Assembly: GCA_963681505.1 (NCBI GenBank)
Contig: OY811986.1
Location: 730,001 to 794,000 of the forward strand
Direction of reading: 5' to 3'
DNA length: 64,000 bases
Origin: Eunapius fragilis
Taxonomy: Eukaryota; Porifera; Demospongiae; Spongillida; Spongillidae
A program made the translations under genes and the position numbers. Shown in pieces: positions 33,101 through 43,813 of the stretch (positions are counted from its first letter, which is position 1; each line of letters opens with the position of its first letter). Below the pieces are notes generated by a model. That model made no database searches and was not told the DNA's origin. It was given only the letters and a program-made list of their open reading frames with translations.

Positions 33101-36100
33101 GTCCATTCAGCTGCTTAAGCAATGTAAGCAATGTAAGAACTGTGAAGGCACCACCGTAGTTTTATTTGTCACATTACATTTAAATAGTGGAAATTAGGCC
33201 CTACGCTCTGTAATTAGGCCCTACCCCCAAATGATCATGTAATTAGGTCCTACGCCCAAATGATCAATCATGTGATTACCTCGCAAAATAAAAGGCCAAG
33301 GCAGCTATAATGGGTAATAAAAATACCGGGATTGGATCGACCATTGCTATTTAAGAATATTAAGTCCTATGTGTAGCTAGTCCCATTCCTCCAGAAGAAG
33401 AAGCTCACACCCCCAGCTCATGTTTTCTTGTTTTCTTGTAAAACTTTTGTGTGTAGCTGCTTCCAATGAAGAACAGCTGTTTTTTTTAACACTTGACTGC
33501 CCCACAAAGGCTATGTTAATATAGTGATGGGGCAAGCCCCTCCCCCAATATCAAATAAAATAGGTTGCACAAGTTTCATCAAATTCAATCAAGCAAGAAC
33601 TATGTACACAAAAAGAGCTGGCTGATCAGCTAACAGAAGGAGTGGTTTTATCCTTTCATATTTGGATGGCCAGTCCTTCAATAATTTTACACTATAAAAG
33701 TTGTGAAGGGTAATCGAAACAGTAAGACATACTTCCCTGGTTCAATTGTTCACTTCTTAGCATTGCATCCTGGCGATGGTTTGCCATGTTACATTTGTAC
33801 TACTGAAAACATGGAGCGACCACTGTTGTGGTTTCCCACTGTGCAGATCATTGAGAGGGTGCCCTACTCCACACTAGCGATGGAGGGACTCACTTGTAAT
33901 CTGCGAGTGTTAACATGTGTGGACAGCATGTACAGTCTACCCTCGATAGTGTCCGCTTCGATACAGTCCATCCGCGATAATGTCCGCTATTTTTCTCTTG
34001 CCAACCAACCCTCCGTAAGCTAAACTTCGCATCGCTACTATCCGTTTGTCCTACAGTCCGCTATTCTGGGGGCTCCCATAGACCGGACTGTATTGAGCGT
34101 AGACTGTAACTCAAAACCTTTATTTTGGAGTATCGCAGTGTGTCCTTATTACATGCATTATTCGACAGTGGGGGCTACACCATTACACAGGTGGAGCCCT
34201 GGGGGGCTACACCATTACACAGGTGGAACCCTGGGGTGCTACACCATTACACAGGTGGAGCCCTGGGGTGCTACACCATTACACAGGTGGAGCCTTGCTC
34301 AATGGTCTCATATGGTCCATGTAGGGTGGCTGCATACAACTGACCGTGTGGGCAGTTTTCACTGTATACATTCTCCCAGTTAACCCTTTGTTTGCTATCT
34401 CCTCTCCAGTTAACCCTTTGGCGACGCGGACTACAACTACAGAGGAAGTCCTACAGATACCTGTGGATGGGGCCTTAACAGGTGTGATCCCACCATCGGT
34501 CACCTTGCTGCCTGCTGCTCCACCCCCTGTTACCCCATTGGTTGCTGCAGCACCTGCAGCTGTTGCAGTAACCATAGCAACAACTTCTGACCAGTCCAAT
34601 AAGCCACCAGTGGTCACATCTGCTCAGAAAGATGTTGATGGAAATACCCAGGCACCTCTGCCAAGGTAGGGGATAGGTGGGCATTAGTGTGATGTCCTAG
34701 TGCAGGGTATGTGTGTGATGTCCTAGTGCAGGGTATGTGTGTGATGTCTTAATGCTGGGTGTGTGTGTGATGTCTTAGTGCTGGGTATGTGTGTGATGTC
34801 TTAGTGCTGGGTATGTGTGTGATGTCTTAGTGCAGGGTATGTGTGTGATGTCTTAGTGCAGGGTGTGTGTGATGTCCTAGTGCAGGGTATGTGTGTGATG
34901 TCCTGGTGCTGGGTATGTGTGATGTCTTAGTGCAGGGTATGTGTGTGATGTCTTATGTGTGTGATGTCCTAGTGCTGGGTATGTGTGTGATGTCCTGGTG
35001 CTGGGTATGTGTGATGTCTTAGTGCTGGGTATGTGTGTGATGTCTTATGTGTGTGATGTCTTAGTGCTGGGTATGTGTGATGTCTTAGTGCTGGGTATGT
35101 GTGTGATGTCTTAGTGCAGGGTATGTGTGTGATGTCCTAGTGCTGGGTATGTGTGTGATGTCTTAGTGCAGGGTGTGTGTGATGTCCTAGTGCTGGGTAT
35201 GTGTGTGATGTCCTGGTGCTGGGTATGTGTGATGTCTTAGTGCAGGGTATGTGTGTGATGTCTTATGTGTGTGATGTCTTAGTGCTGGGTATGTGTGTGA
35301 TGTCCTGGTGCTGGGTATGTGTGATGTCTTAGTGCAGGGTATGTGTGTGATGTCCTAGTGCTGGGTATGTGTGTGATGTCTTAGTGCAGGGTGTGTGTGA
35401 TGTCTTAGGTCTTAGTGCAGGGTATGTGTGTGATGTCTTAGTGCTGGGTATGTGTGTGATGTCTTAGTGCAGGGTATGTGTGTGATGTCTTAGTGCAGGG
35501 TGTGTGTGATGTCCTAGTGCTGGGTATGTGTGTGATGTCCTAGTGCTGGGTATGTGTGATGTCTTAGTGCAGGGTATGTGTGTGATGTCTTAGTGCAGGG
35601 TATGTGTGTGATGTCTTAGTGCTGGGTATGTATGTGATGTCCTAGTGCAGGGTATGTGTGTGATGTCTTAGTGCAGGGTATGTGTGATGTCCTAGTGCTG
35701 GGTATGTGTGTGATGTCTTAGTGCAGGGTATGTGTGTGATGTCTTAGTGCTGGGTATGTGTGATGTCCTAGTGCTGGGTATGTGTGTGATGTCCTAGTGC
35801 TGGGTATGTGTGATGTCTTAGTGCAGGGTATGTGTGTGATGTCTTAGTGCAGGGTATGTGTGTGATGTCTTAGTGCAGGGTGTGTGTGATGTCTTAGTGC
35901 AGGGTATGTGTGTGATGTCCTAGTGCAGGGTATGTGTGATGTCCTAGTGCTGGGTATGTGTGTGATGTCTTAGTGCAGGGTATGTGTGTGATGTCTTAGT
36001 GCTGGGTATGTGTGTGATGTCCTAGTGCTGGGTATGTGTGATGTCTTAGTGCAGGGTATGTGTGTGATGTCTTAGTGCAGGGTATGTGTGTGATGTCTTA

Positions 36101-39100
36101 GTGCAGGGTGTGTGTGATGTCTTAGTGCAGGGTATGTGTGTGATGTCCTAGTGCAGGGTATGTGTGATGTCCTAGTGCTGGGTATGTGTGTGATGTCTTA
36201 GTGCAGGGTATGTGTGTGATGTCCTAGTGCAGGGTATGTGTGATGTCCTAGTGCAGGGTATGTGTGTGATGTCTTAGTGCAGGGTGTGTGTGATGTCTTA
36301 GTGCAGGGTATGTGTGTGATGTCTTAGTGCAGGGTATGTGTGTGATGTCTTAGTGCAGGGTATGTGTGATGTCCTAGTGCTGGGTATGTGTGTGATGTCT
36401 TAGTGCAGGGTGTGTGTGATGTCTTAGTGCAGGGTATGTGTGATGTCCTAGTGCTGGGTATGTGTGTGATGTCTTAGTGCAGGGTATGTGTGTGATGTCC
36501 TAGTGCTGGGTATGTGTGATGTCCTAGTGCAGGGTATGTGTGTGATGTCTTAGTGCTGGGTATGTGTGATGTCCTAGTGCTGGGTATGTGTGATGTCTTA
36601 GTGCAGGGTATGTGTGTGATGTCTTAATGCTGGGTATGTGTGATGTCTTAGTGCAGGGTATGTGTGTGATGTCTTAGTGCTGGGTATGTGTGATGTCCTA
36701 GTGCAGGGTATGTGTGTGATGTCTTAGTGCTGGGTATGTGTGATGTCCTAGTGCTGGGTATGTGTGATGTCTTAGTGCAGGGTATGTGTGTGATGTCTTA
36801 GTGCAGGGTATGTATGTGATGTCCTAGTGCAGGGTATGTGTGTGATGTCTTAGTGCTGGGTGTGTGTGATGTCTTAGTGCTGGGTGTGTGTGATGTCTTA
36901 GTGCAGGGTATGTGTGTGATGTCCTAGTGCTGGGTGTGTGTGATGTCTTAGTGCTGGGTATGTGTGATGTCCTAGTGCTGGGTATGTGTGATGTCCTAGT
37001 GCAGGGTGTGTGTGTGATGTCCTAGTGCTGGGTATGTGTGTGATGTCTTAGTGCAGGGTATGTGTGTGATGTCCTAGTGCAGGGTATGTGTGATGTCCTA
37101 GTGCTGGGTATGTGTGATGTCCTAGTGCTGGGTATGTGTGATGTCCTAGTGCAGGGTATGTGTGTGATGTCTTAGTGCAGGGTATGTGTGTGATGTCTTA
37201 GTGCAGGGTATGTGTGATGTCCTAGTGCTGGGTATGTGTGTGATGTCCTAGTGCAGGGTATGTGTGTGATGTCCTAGTGCTGGGTATGTGTGTGATGTCT
37301 TAGTGCTGGGTATGTGTGATGTCCTAGTGCTGGGTGTGTGTGATGTCTTAGTGCAGGGTATGTGTGTGATGTCTTAGTGCAGGGTATGTGTGTGATGTCT
37401 TAGTGCTGGGTATGTGTGATGTCCTAGTGCTGGGTATGTGTGATGTCTTAGTGCAGGGTATGTGTGTGATGTCCTAGTGCTGGGTATGTGTGTGATGTCT
37501 TAGTGCTGGGTATGTGTGATGTCCTAGTGCTGGGTATGTGTGATGTCTTAGTGCAGGGTATGTGTGTGATGTCCTAGTGCTGGGTATGTGTGTGATGTCT
37601 TAGTGCTGGGTATGTGTGATGTCCTAGTGCTGGGTATGTGTGATGTCTTAGTGCTGGGTATGTGTGTGATGTCCTAGTGCAGGGTATGTGTGATGTCCTA
37701 GTGCTGGGTATGTGTGTGATGTCCTAGTGCAGGGTGTGTGTGATGTCCTAGTGCTGGGTGTGTGTGATGTCTTAGTGCAGGGTATGTGTGTGATGTCTTA
37801 GTGCAGGGTATGTGTGTGATGTCTTAGTGCTGGGTATGTGTGATGTCCTAGTGCTGGGTATGTGTGATGTCTTAGTGCAGGGTATGTGTGTGATGTCCTA
37901 GTGCTGGGTATGTGTGTGATGTCTTAGTGCAGGGTATGTGTGTGATGTCCTAGTGCTGGGTATGTGTGTGATGTCCTAGTGCTGGGTATGTATGATGTCT
38001 TAGTGCTGGGTATGTGTGATGTCCTAGTGCAGGGTATGTGTGTGATGTCCTAGTGCAGGGTATGTGTGATGTCTTAGTGCAGGGTATGTGTGATGTCTTA
38101 GTGCAGGGTATGTGTGTGATGTCCTAGTGCAGGGTATGTGTGTGATGTCTTAGTGCAGGGTATGTGTGTGATGTCTTAGTGCAGGGTATGTGTGTGATGT
38201 CTTAGTGCAGGGTATGTGTGTGATGTCCTAGTGCAGGGTATGTGTGTGATGTCTTAGTGCAGGGTATGTGTGTGATGTCCTAGTGCAGGGTATGTGTGAT
38301 GTCCTAGTGCTGGGTATGTGTGATGTCCTAGTGCTGGGTATGTGTGTGATGTCTTAGTGCAGGGTATGTGTGTGATGTCTTAATGCTGGGTGTGTGTGAT
38401 GTCTTAGTGCTGGGTATGTGTGTGATGTCCTAGTGCTGGGTATGTGTGATGTCCTAGTGCAGGGTATGTGTGTGATGTCCTAGTGCAGGGTGTGTGTGAT
38501 GTCCTAGTGCTGGGTGTGTGTGATGTCCTAGTGCTGGGTATGTGTGTGATGTCCTGGTGCTGGGTATGTGTGATGTCTTAGTGCAGGGTATGTATGATGT
38601 CTTAGTGCTGGGTATGTGTGTGATGTCCTAGTGCTGGGTATGTGTGTGATGTCTTAGTGCAGGGTATGTGTGTGATGTCTTAGTGCAGGGTATGTGTGTG
38701 ATGTCTTAGTGCAGGGTATGTGTGTGATGTCTTAGTGCTGGGTATGTGTGTGATGTCCTAGTGCTGGGTATGTATGATGTCTTAGTGCTGGGTATGTGTG
38801 ATGTCCTAGTGCAGGGTATGTGTGTGATGTCCTAGTGCAGGGTATGTGTGATGTCTTAGTGCAGGGTGTGTGTGATGTCCTAGTGCAGGGTATGTGTGAT
38901 GCCTTAGTGCAGGGTATGTGTGTGATGTCTTAGTGCTGGGTATGTGTGTGATGTCTTAGTGCAGGGTATGTGTGTGATGTCCTAGTGCAGGGTGTGTGTG
39001 ATGTCCTAGTGCAGGGTATGTGTGATGCCTTAGTGCAGGGTATGTGTGTGATGTCTTAGTGCTGGGTATGTGTGTGATGTCCTAGTGCTGGGTATGTGTG

Positions 39101-42100
39101 ATGTCTTAGTGCTGGGTATGTGTGTGATGTCCTAGTGCAGGGTATGTGTGATGTCTTAGTGCAGGGTATGTGTGATGTCTTAGTGCAGGGTATGTGTGAT
39201 GTCTTAGTGCTGGGTATGTGTGTGATGTCTTAGTGCAGGGTATGTGTGTGATGTCTTAGTGCAGGGTATGTGTGTGATGTCTTAGTGCAGGGTATGTGTG
39301 TGATGTCCTAGTGCAGGGTGTGTGTGTGATGTCTTAGTGCAGGGTATGTGTGTGATGTCGTAGTGCTGGGTATGTGTGTGATGTCCTAGTGCAGGGTGTG
39401 TGTGTGATGTCTTAGTGCAGGGTGTGTGTGTGATGTCGTGCTGGGTATGTGTGTGATGTCTTAGTGCAGGGTATGTGTGTGATGTCTTAGTGCTGGGTAT
39501 GTGTGTGATGTCCTAGTGCAGGGTATGTGTGTGATGTCCTAGTGCTGGGTATGTGTGTGATGTCTTAGTGCAGGGTATGTGTGTGATGTCCTAGTGCAGG
39601 GTGTGTGTGATGTCCTAGTGCAGGGTGTGTGTGATGTCTTAGTGCAGGGTATGTGTGTGATGTCCTAGTGCAGGGTGTGTGTGATGTCTTAGTGCAGGGT
39701 ATGTGTGTGATGTCCTAGTGCTGGGTATGTGTGTGATGTCTTAGTGCAGGGTATGTGTGTGATGTCTTAGTGCAGGGTATGTGTGTGATGTCCTAGTGCT
39801 GGGTATGTGTGATGTCTTAGTGCTGGGTATGTATGTGATGTCTTAGTGCTGGGTATGTGTGATGTCCTAGTGCAGGGTGTGTGTGATGTCTTAGTGCAGG
39901 GTATGTGTGTGATGTCCTAGTGCAGGGTGTGTGTGATGTCTTAGTGCAGGGTATGTGTGTGATGTCCTAGTGCTGGGTATGTGTGTGATGTCTTAGTGCA
40001 GGGTATGTGTGTGATGTCTTAGTGCAGGGTATGTGTGTGATGTCCTAGTGCAGGGTATGTGTGTGATGTCTTAGTGCTGGGTATGTGTGATGTCTTAGTG
40101 CTGGGTGTGTGTGTGATGTCTTAGTGCAGGGTATGTGTGTGATGTCTTAGTGCAGGGTGTGTGTGTGATGTCCTAGTGCTGGGTATGTGTGTGATGTCTT
40201 AGTGCAGGGTATGTGTGTGATGTCTTAGTGCTGGGTATGTGTGTGATGTCCTAGTGCTGGGTATGTGTGATGTCTTAGTGCAGGGTATGTGTGTGATGTC
40301 CTAGTGCTGGGTGTGTGTGATGTCTTAGTGCAGGGTATGTGTGTGATGTCTTAGTGCAGGGTATGTGTGTGATGTCTTAGTGCAGGGTATGTGTGTGATG
40401 TCTTAGTGCAGGGTATGTGTGTGATGTCCTAGTGCAGGGTATGTGTGTGATGTCTTAGTGCTGGGTATGTGTGTGATGTCCTAGTGCTGGGTATGTGTGT
40501 GATGTCTTAGTGCTGGGTATGTGTGTGATGTCTTAGTGCTGGGTAGGTTGGTAGCATGGTACACAGTACCTTCGTGGCACGTTGGTACATAGACCTATCC
40601 TTTGAAGGCCTTGCAGCATTGGGAGCTCAATAACTCCTGTGGTGTTCTGCCTCCACAGGATAGCTGTGCCCAGGGACGTTTTTCTAAGGCTGGCAGACAT
40701 CCAGAAGCCTCTGACAAGGGAGTCCTACAAGGAAAAGTTTGGGAAGCTGCTCCTGTGGGAGGAGAACGAACAGAGGATGGCACTACGAATGAGGTGAGGG
40801 GATTCCCCCATCACTTTATTCTTTTTAATGCCCATTTAGAGTTGGTAGGGTATTTGTGGCTATGCATATATTTGTTGGCAATGACCCAGGGTCATTCCAC
40901 TATGACCCCCCAAACAGCTCCCCTATATGCTATCCAAGTTATAGTTTCACCTTCCATTTTCTCTTCTTTTTTTTTTAAACAGGTGTGAATGCAGCGAAAT
41001 GGTTCTTCATTATGAACCTGCTGCTGGGGAATCCCCTGCAGCAAAATTAGGGTTCATCCACATGGATGGTGACACACTGATGTATTTGAGACGTGTAGCA
41101 GACAGTGAGAGAGCTTACATGATCCTCGAGCAGGGGACCAGGCTGAATGAGGGCCAGTTCTTGCTTCAGGAGGATGTGGCCATCAGAGTCAAGCTTGTCC
41201 TTGACCACAGTGGCAGTCATCTAGCTGTCATTTTGAATGAAGAGGACCTGGGCGTCATGTCCAGCTTCTTAACTTCTGAAGGGTCCCTGGTATGCCCAGT
41301 CCTGCTGAAGCTTAACCTGAAGGAAAGCAAGCTCGGTGCACTTAGGAGCGCCATGGCAACGTTGCCTGCGTCTGTGATTCGTCGCATCCTGCCGGAGCAA
41401 TCCGACTTCCCCAACGTGCGTGACCAACCCCTGTGGGCGGGGCTAGAGCCGTTGACGAAGAAGTGTTCTCCTGATCAGACACGCGCCCTCCAATCCATGT
41501 TGTCTGTGCCCCCCAACGGCCCCCCTTTCCTGTTGCTAGGGCCCAGGGGAACCGGCAAAACGTTCCTCTTGGTAACCGCCGTGTGTAGCTTTGTCCTGGA
41601 GGCCCAAGACAGGGGATTTCCTCTAAGGGTGTTAGTGTGTACCCAGGGTCACAAGTCGGCCAGTGACTTCCTGGAGTCATTCCACACCTCCTTCTCAGGG
41701 GAGCTTTCCCTCCAGGAGTTGCGTGCGTTACAACTGGTTCCCGATGGTGCGACCATTCCTTGGCAGCACAGGGAGGTGTGCACTGTGTCTGACTTCAGAG
41801 GTGATCGCGACAGGATCTTGAAGCACGAGGCAATGTTTGTGGTCAGCACCTATGACACTTGCAGGGAAATTGTTGAGGTGATGCCTTCGGGGTTCTTTAC
41901 TCACATCCTCCTGGATGAGTGCGGGCAGATACTGGAGCCGGAGTGTGTGGTTCCCTTGCATCTGGTTGGAGGGTACACCAGAGTCATCATGTGTGGTGAT
42001 GAGTACCAGGTATGGAGGGAGGGGGGGGGGGGGGGGGGTCATAGTGTTTAGCCAATATGGAGAGGAGTGTGGTACTGAGGTTGATACAGAGAGGGGTGTG

Positions 42101-42834
42101 GTACTACTGATCAGTGTTTCTCCCTTCACCTCCCCCTCCATGTTGGTTATGAATTTATTTTTGTTGGCTAGGGCATAATTGCCTTACTAACACACATAAC
42201 CTATACAAACCAATCTTTACTACTTATCTACACAACACCTGTACTTGATAATAAACATCTATATTCATAAGCATGTGTTAGCAAGTGCCATGCTCTGTGG
42301 GAAACCCTGCTGATGGTGGTCTGGTTTTATGGGATCGAGGCAGCGAGAAGGGACCTAGCGCATATTATAAAAATTTCCAGGAAGGAGCAAAGTCCACGCG
42401 TGCAAAAAAATGTACGCGTAATTAAAAATTCAGGACCCTGTAATTCCATGATGGACAGGCTAATTTCCAGTGCGTAAGAAAGAAGTTGTAGAGGACAATA
42501 GGTGTCTCTTAGAAAATGAATTAATTTGAAAAATTGAAAAAAATATGTGCTAGGTCCCTTTTCGCTGCCTAGTGGAAGTTATGTCCCCTTGCCTGGTGAA
42601 CTTGCCCATTGTGCCCCCCTATATGTGTATAATGCCCTTAGCCCCCTATAACTGTATATGCCCCCTTATACCTGTATTGTGCCCCCTTATACCTGTATTG
42701 TGCCCCCTTATACCTGTATTGTGCCCCCTACACCTGTATTGTGCCCCCTTATACCTGTATTGTGCCCCCTTATACCTGTATTGTGCCCCCTACACCTGCA
42801 TTGTGCCCCCTACACCTGTATTGTGCCCCCTACA

Positions 42835-42865
<31 letters not shown>

Positions 42866-43588
42866 TACCCCCTACACCTGTACTGCCTTACAATGATAAC
42901 ACTTTACACATCAGGTTGGAACTGACCACATACTGGGAGNNNNNNNNNNNNNNNNNNNNNNNNNNNNNNNNNNNNNNNNNNNNNNNNNNNNNNNNNNNNN
43001 NNNNNNNNNNNNNNNNNNNNNNNNNNNNNNNNNNNNNNNNNNNNNNNNNNNNNNNNNNNNNNNNNNNNNNNNNNNNNNNNNNNNNNNNNNNNNNNNNNNN
43101 NNNNNNNNNNNNNNNNNNNNNNNNNNNNNNNNNNNNNNNTGTGAGATGTTTGCTAGGTCTTGTGAGATGCATTTAGGTGTGAGATGCATTTAGGTCTTGT
43201 GAGATTCATTCTTTCTACTATCCTACAAGGTCGTCAGTTCCGTGCAGTGTTTGTGAGTACTTCAGAACCCACTGAAGTGTCCCCTGATGATGGATCTCTG
43301 AGCCCCTCAAACCACACTAAGAGCATCTGTGACCCCTTTGTGTTCAACACCGTCATGACTCGTGCCCAGTCCTTGGTGGTGTGTGTGGGGAACCCTTTCC
43401 TGCTGCTCAGACTGGAGCAGTCCATGGTGAGGAAGTATGGAGACAGGGGGAAGTGTTGGAGCCACTACCTCAAGGCCTGCCTTGACCATGACACCATCAA
43501 GCTCCATGACTCACAGCTCTCACCAGAACTGTTACGAGAAATGGTCAAGGAAAGGATTGTCGAGTATGGCGGGGGTTCCCCTAGTTGA
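24181..43588 (+). CDS. H2: RRM-CCCH-LOTUS-like-SF1 helicase, tandem paralogue 2 (interrupted by assembly gap)
   Basis: Exons supported by phase: 24181-24546, 24636-24794, 25021-25209, 27169-27246, 28116-28240, 28943-29023, 29071-29164, 32554-32681, 32885-33024, 34410-34665, 40659-40793, 40983-42009, 42915 into the N gap, 43230-43588. Exon 1 is an RRM (SIWVGSFSDDTKREEL ... YAFVNF). Exons 1-2 hold CCCH-like clusters (CTFFLMNNC/CSFRH; CKKWRTHHCFNWECPNYH). Exons 3-4 may form a degenerate second RRM (VIVISGIRVPCNQTE). Exons 8-9 fit LOTUS/OST-HTH (LVKLLD, VPVLYEKEFGRLPL). The helicase has GPRGTGKT, LLDECGQ, CGDEYQ and motif VI NTVMTRAQSLVVC, so ATPase motifs look intact. The motif IV exon starts at 42915 (VGTDHILG, matching VGPNLLVLG of H3) and is lost in the gap, with the following small exon. 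Confidence 0.83.
25210..26170. repeat. ~37-bp G-rich minisatellite, H2 intron
   Basis: About 25 copies of 'gtaatggagagaggggcttg...gaggagtgggggg'. The array begins at the splice donor itself: the donor sequence after 25209 (gtgtggattgtaatggag) already resembles the unit. The long G runs on the coding strand could form G-quadruplexes. Confidence 0.93.
26380..27145. repeat. ~36-bp minisatellite, H2 intron
   Basis: About 21 copies of 'tgaccatcatctttgtctcc' plus 'cacttcatgactccccg', with shorter ~23-bp variants near the left end. It ends about 25 bp before the acceptor of exon 27169-27246. Confidence 0.93.
27307..27522. mobile_element. ~215-bp mariner-like MITE in H2 intron
   Basis: Terminal inverted repeats: left 'ctgggtaaatggaaagtcgc' (about 27310) and right, reverse-complemented, 'cagggtgattggaaagtcgc' (ends about 27518), both flanked by TA. 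TA target sites and an ACAGGGTGATTGG-type end fit Tc1/mariner non-autonomous elements. No transposase is present. Confidence 0.7.
27665..28115. repeat. imperfect array of splice-acceptor-like units before an H2 exon
   Basis: Repeats of 'cctgacagtaacactccttt' followed by a pyrimidine tract and 'accag'. The unit equals the real 3' splice site plus first bases of exon 28116-28240 (accag, then CCTGACAGTAACGCC). So about 12 decoy acceptor sites precede the real one. Confidence 0.8.
28300..28910. repeat. 36-bp minisatellite, H2 intron
   Basis: About 17 copies of a unit starting 'ccatatgcactacccacacc' with 'ctcatcctcacatcat'. Period 36 keeps frames open, giving long spurious His/Pro-rich ORFs on both strands. 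Confidence 0.93.
30181..30303. repeat. near-perfect 60-bp-arm hairpin palindrome
   Basis: 30181-30240 is the reverse complement of 30244-30303 with one mismatch and a 3-base centre (tag). In the H2 transcript it would fold into a 60-bp stem. Confidence 0.93.
30550..30900 (+). pseudogene. RING-like zinc-finger remnant (possibly transposon-derived)
   Basis: One frame reads CQICLELQCQPLELPC, then VCTTCMVRWF and VKCPCCF. This is a C-x2-C ... C ... C-x2-C ... C-x2-C arrangement of RING type, but the usual histidine is missing. It runs on without recognisable homology to a stop near 30884, and the upstream frame is broken. Similar RING modules occur in RAG1-like/Transib-related and other transposon proteins; the link is tentative. 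Confidence 0.35.
31610..32262. repeat. 22-bp minisatellite, H2 intron
   Basis: About 29 copies of 'tgtgctatgtgcaggtggtg' plus 'at', with a/g and c/t variants. Each unit contains CAG|GTGGTG, an acceptor/donor-like junction. Confidence 0.95.
32301..32525. mobile_element. ~225-bp MITE-like element
   Basis: Terminal inverted repeats 'cttataagccgccgccccc' (about 32302) and 'gggtggtgggcttataag' (to about 32525). No coding content. It lies just before the acceptor of the LOTUS-like exon at 32554. Confidence 0.6.
32690..32860. repeat. G-rich ~28-bp repeat in the short intron inside the LOTUS-like region
   Basis: Five or so copies of 'gaatgatggctgggagggtg' plus 'gggagga' in the 203-bp intron between 32681 and 32885. 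Confidence 0.85.
33025..33110. repeat. (GT)n-rich tract at intron 5' end
   Basis: Interrupted GT dinucleotide run starting about 10 bp after the donor at 33025. Confidence 0.85.
33931..34092. mobile_element. possible pogo/Tigger-like MITE
   Basis: Starts 'tacagtctaccctcgatagt' and ends 'gaccggactgta'. TA flanks both CAGTC/GACTG ends, and the 'cctcgatagtgtccg' motif resembles pogo/Tigger termini. Only the outer ends are clearly inverted. Confidence 0.4.
34165..34295. repeat. 31-bp repeat
   Basis: Four copies of 'gctacaccattacacaggtg' plus 'gagccctgggg' in the H2 intron upstream of exon 34410-34665. Confidence 0.9.
34680..40545. repeat. 5.9-kb minisatellite of 24/26-bp units, H2 intron
   Basis: Roughly 230 copies of 'gtgtgatgtcttagtgcagg' plus 'gtatgt', differing in t/c, a/t and one GT dinucleotide (24 versus 26 bp). 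It starts about 15 bp after the donor at 34666 and fills nearly the whole intron before exon 40659. Confidence 0.97.
40983..42009 (+). CDS. H2 helicase core exon (Walker A to motif III)
   Basis: Encodes the N-terminal helicase part, SPDQTRALQSM, Walker A GPRGTGKT, VLVCTQGH (Ia), LLDECGQ (II, with the DE pair intact) and MCGDEYQ (III). Donor GTATGG follows. Its Walker A region is diverged from H1 and H3, which share a near-identical patch. Confidence 0.9.
42338..42571. mobile_element. ~235-bp MITE-like element in H2 intron
   Basis: Terminal inverted repeats of about 30 bp: 'aggcagcgagaagggaccta' (42338) and, reverse-complemented, 'aggcagcgaaaagggaccta' (to about 42571). AT-rich interior, no ORF. 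Confidence 0.7.
42600..42862. repeat. 21-bp C-rich minisatellite and poly-C run
   Basis: Copies of 'cccccttatacctgtattgt' followed by a long C run (about 42837-42863). It lies shortly before the N gap and may have helped break the assembly. Confidence 0.9.
42940..43139. other. assembly gap (200 N)
   Basis: Exactly 200 N, a typical placeholder length. It swallows the H2 exon beginning at 42915; in H1 and H3 that exon is 459 and 420 bp and is followed by a further 85-91 bp exon, so the true missing length is probably larger than 200 bp. Confidence 0.95.
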
Positions 43589-43813
43589 TTTTAATCATTT
43601 TTGTATTTGTGTGCTTTTTCCATCAAAGCACTACTACTCTGATTAACCCCTTCGCTACATGGCTAGCTGTTGCCTGTTTATGTGCGCGTTTGTTGATGCA
43701 TGTGCAGTATGTGTTTTCACAAGCGGCATTCTTGCTCTTCGTCGGCTAATTAATCGTTTCGTTAATGGTAATCACACCGTGCACGGCCTGGGTACTGGAC
43801 GTTTACTATCTTT

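Noticed and set aside
33703..34023. 106-aa plus-strand ORF in an H2 intron
   Set aside because: No recognisable domain, it runs into a MITE-like sequence, and the exon phases of H2 are satisfied without it. Kept only as an unexplained ORF.
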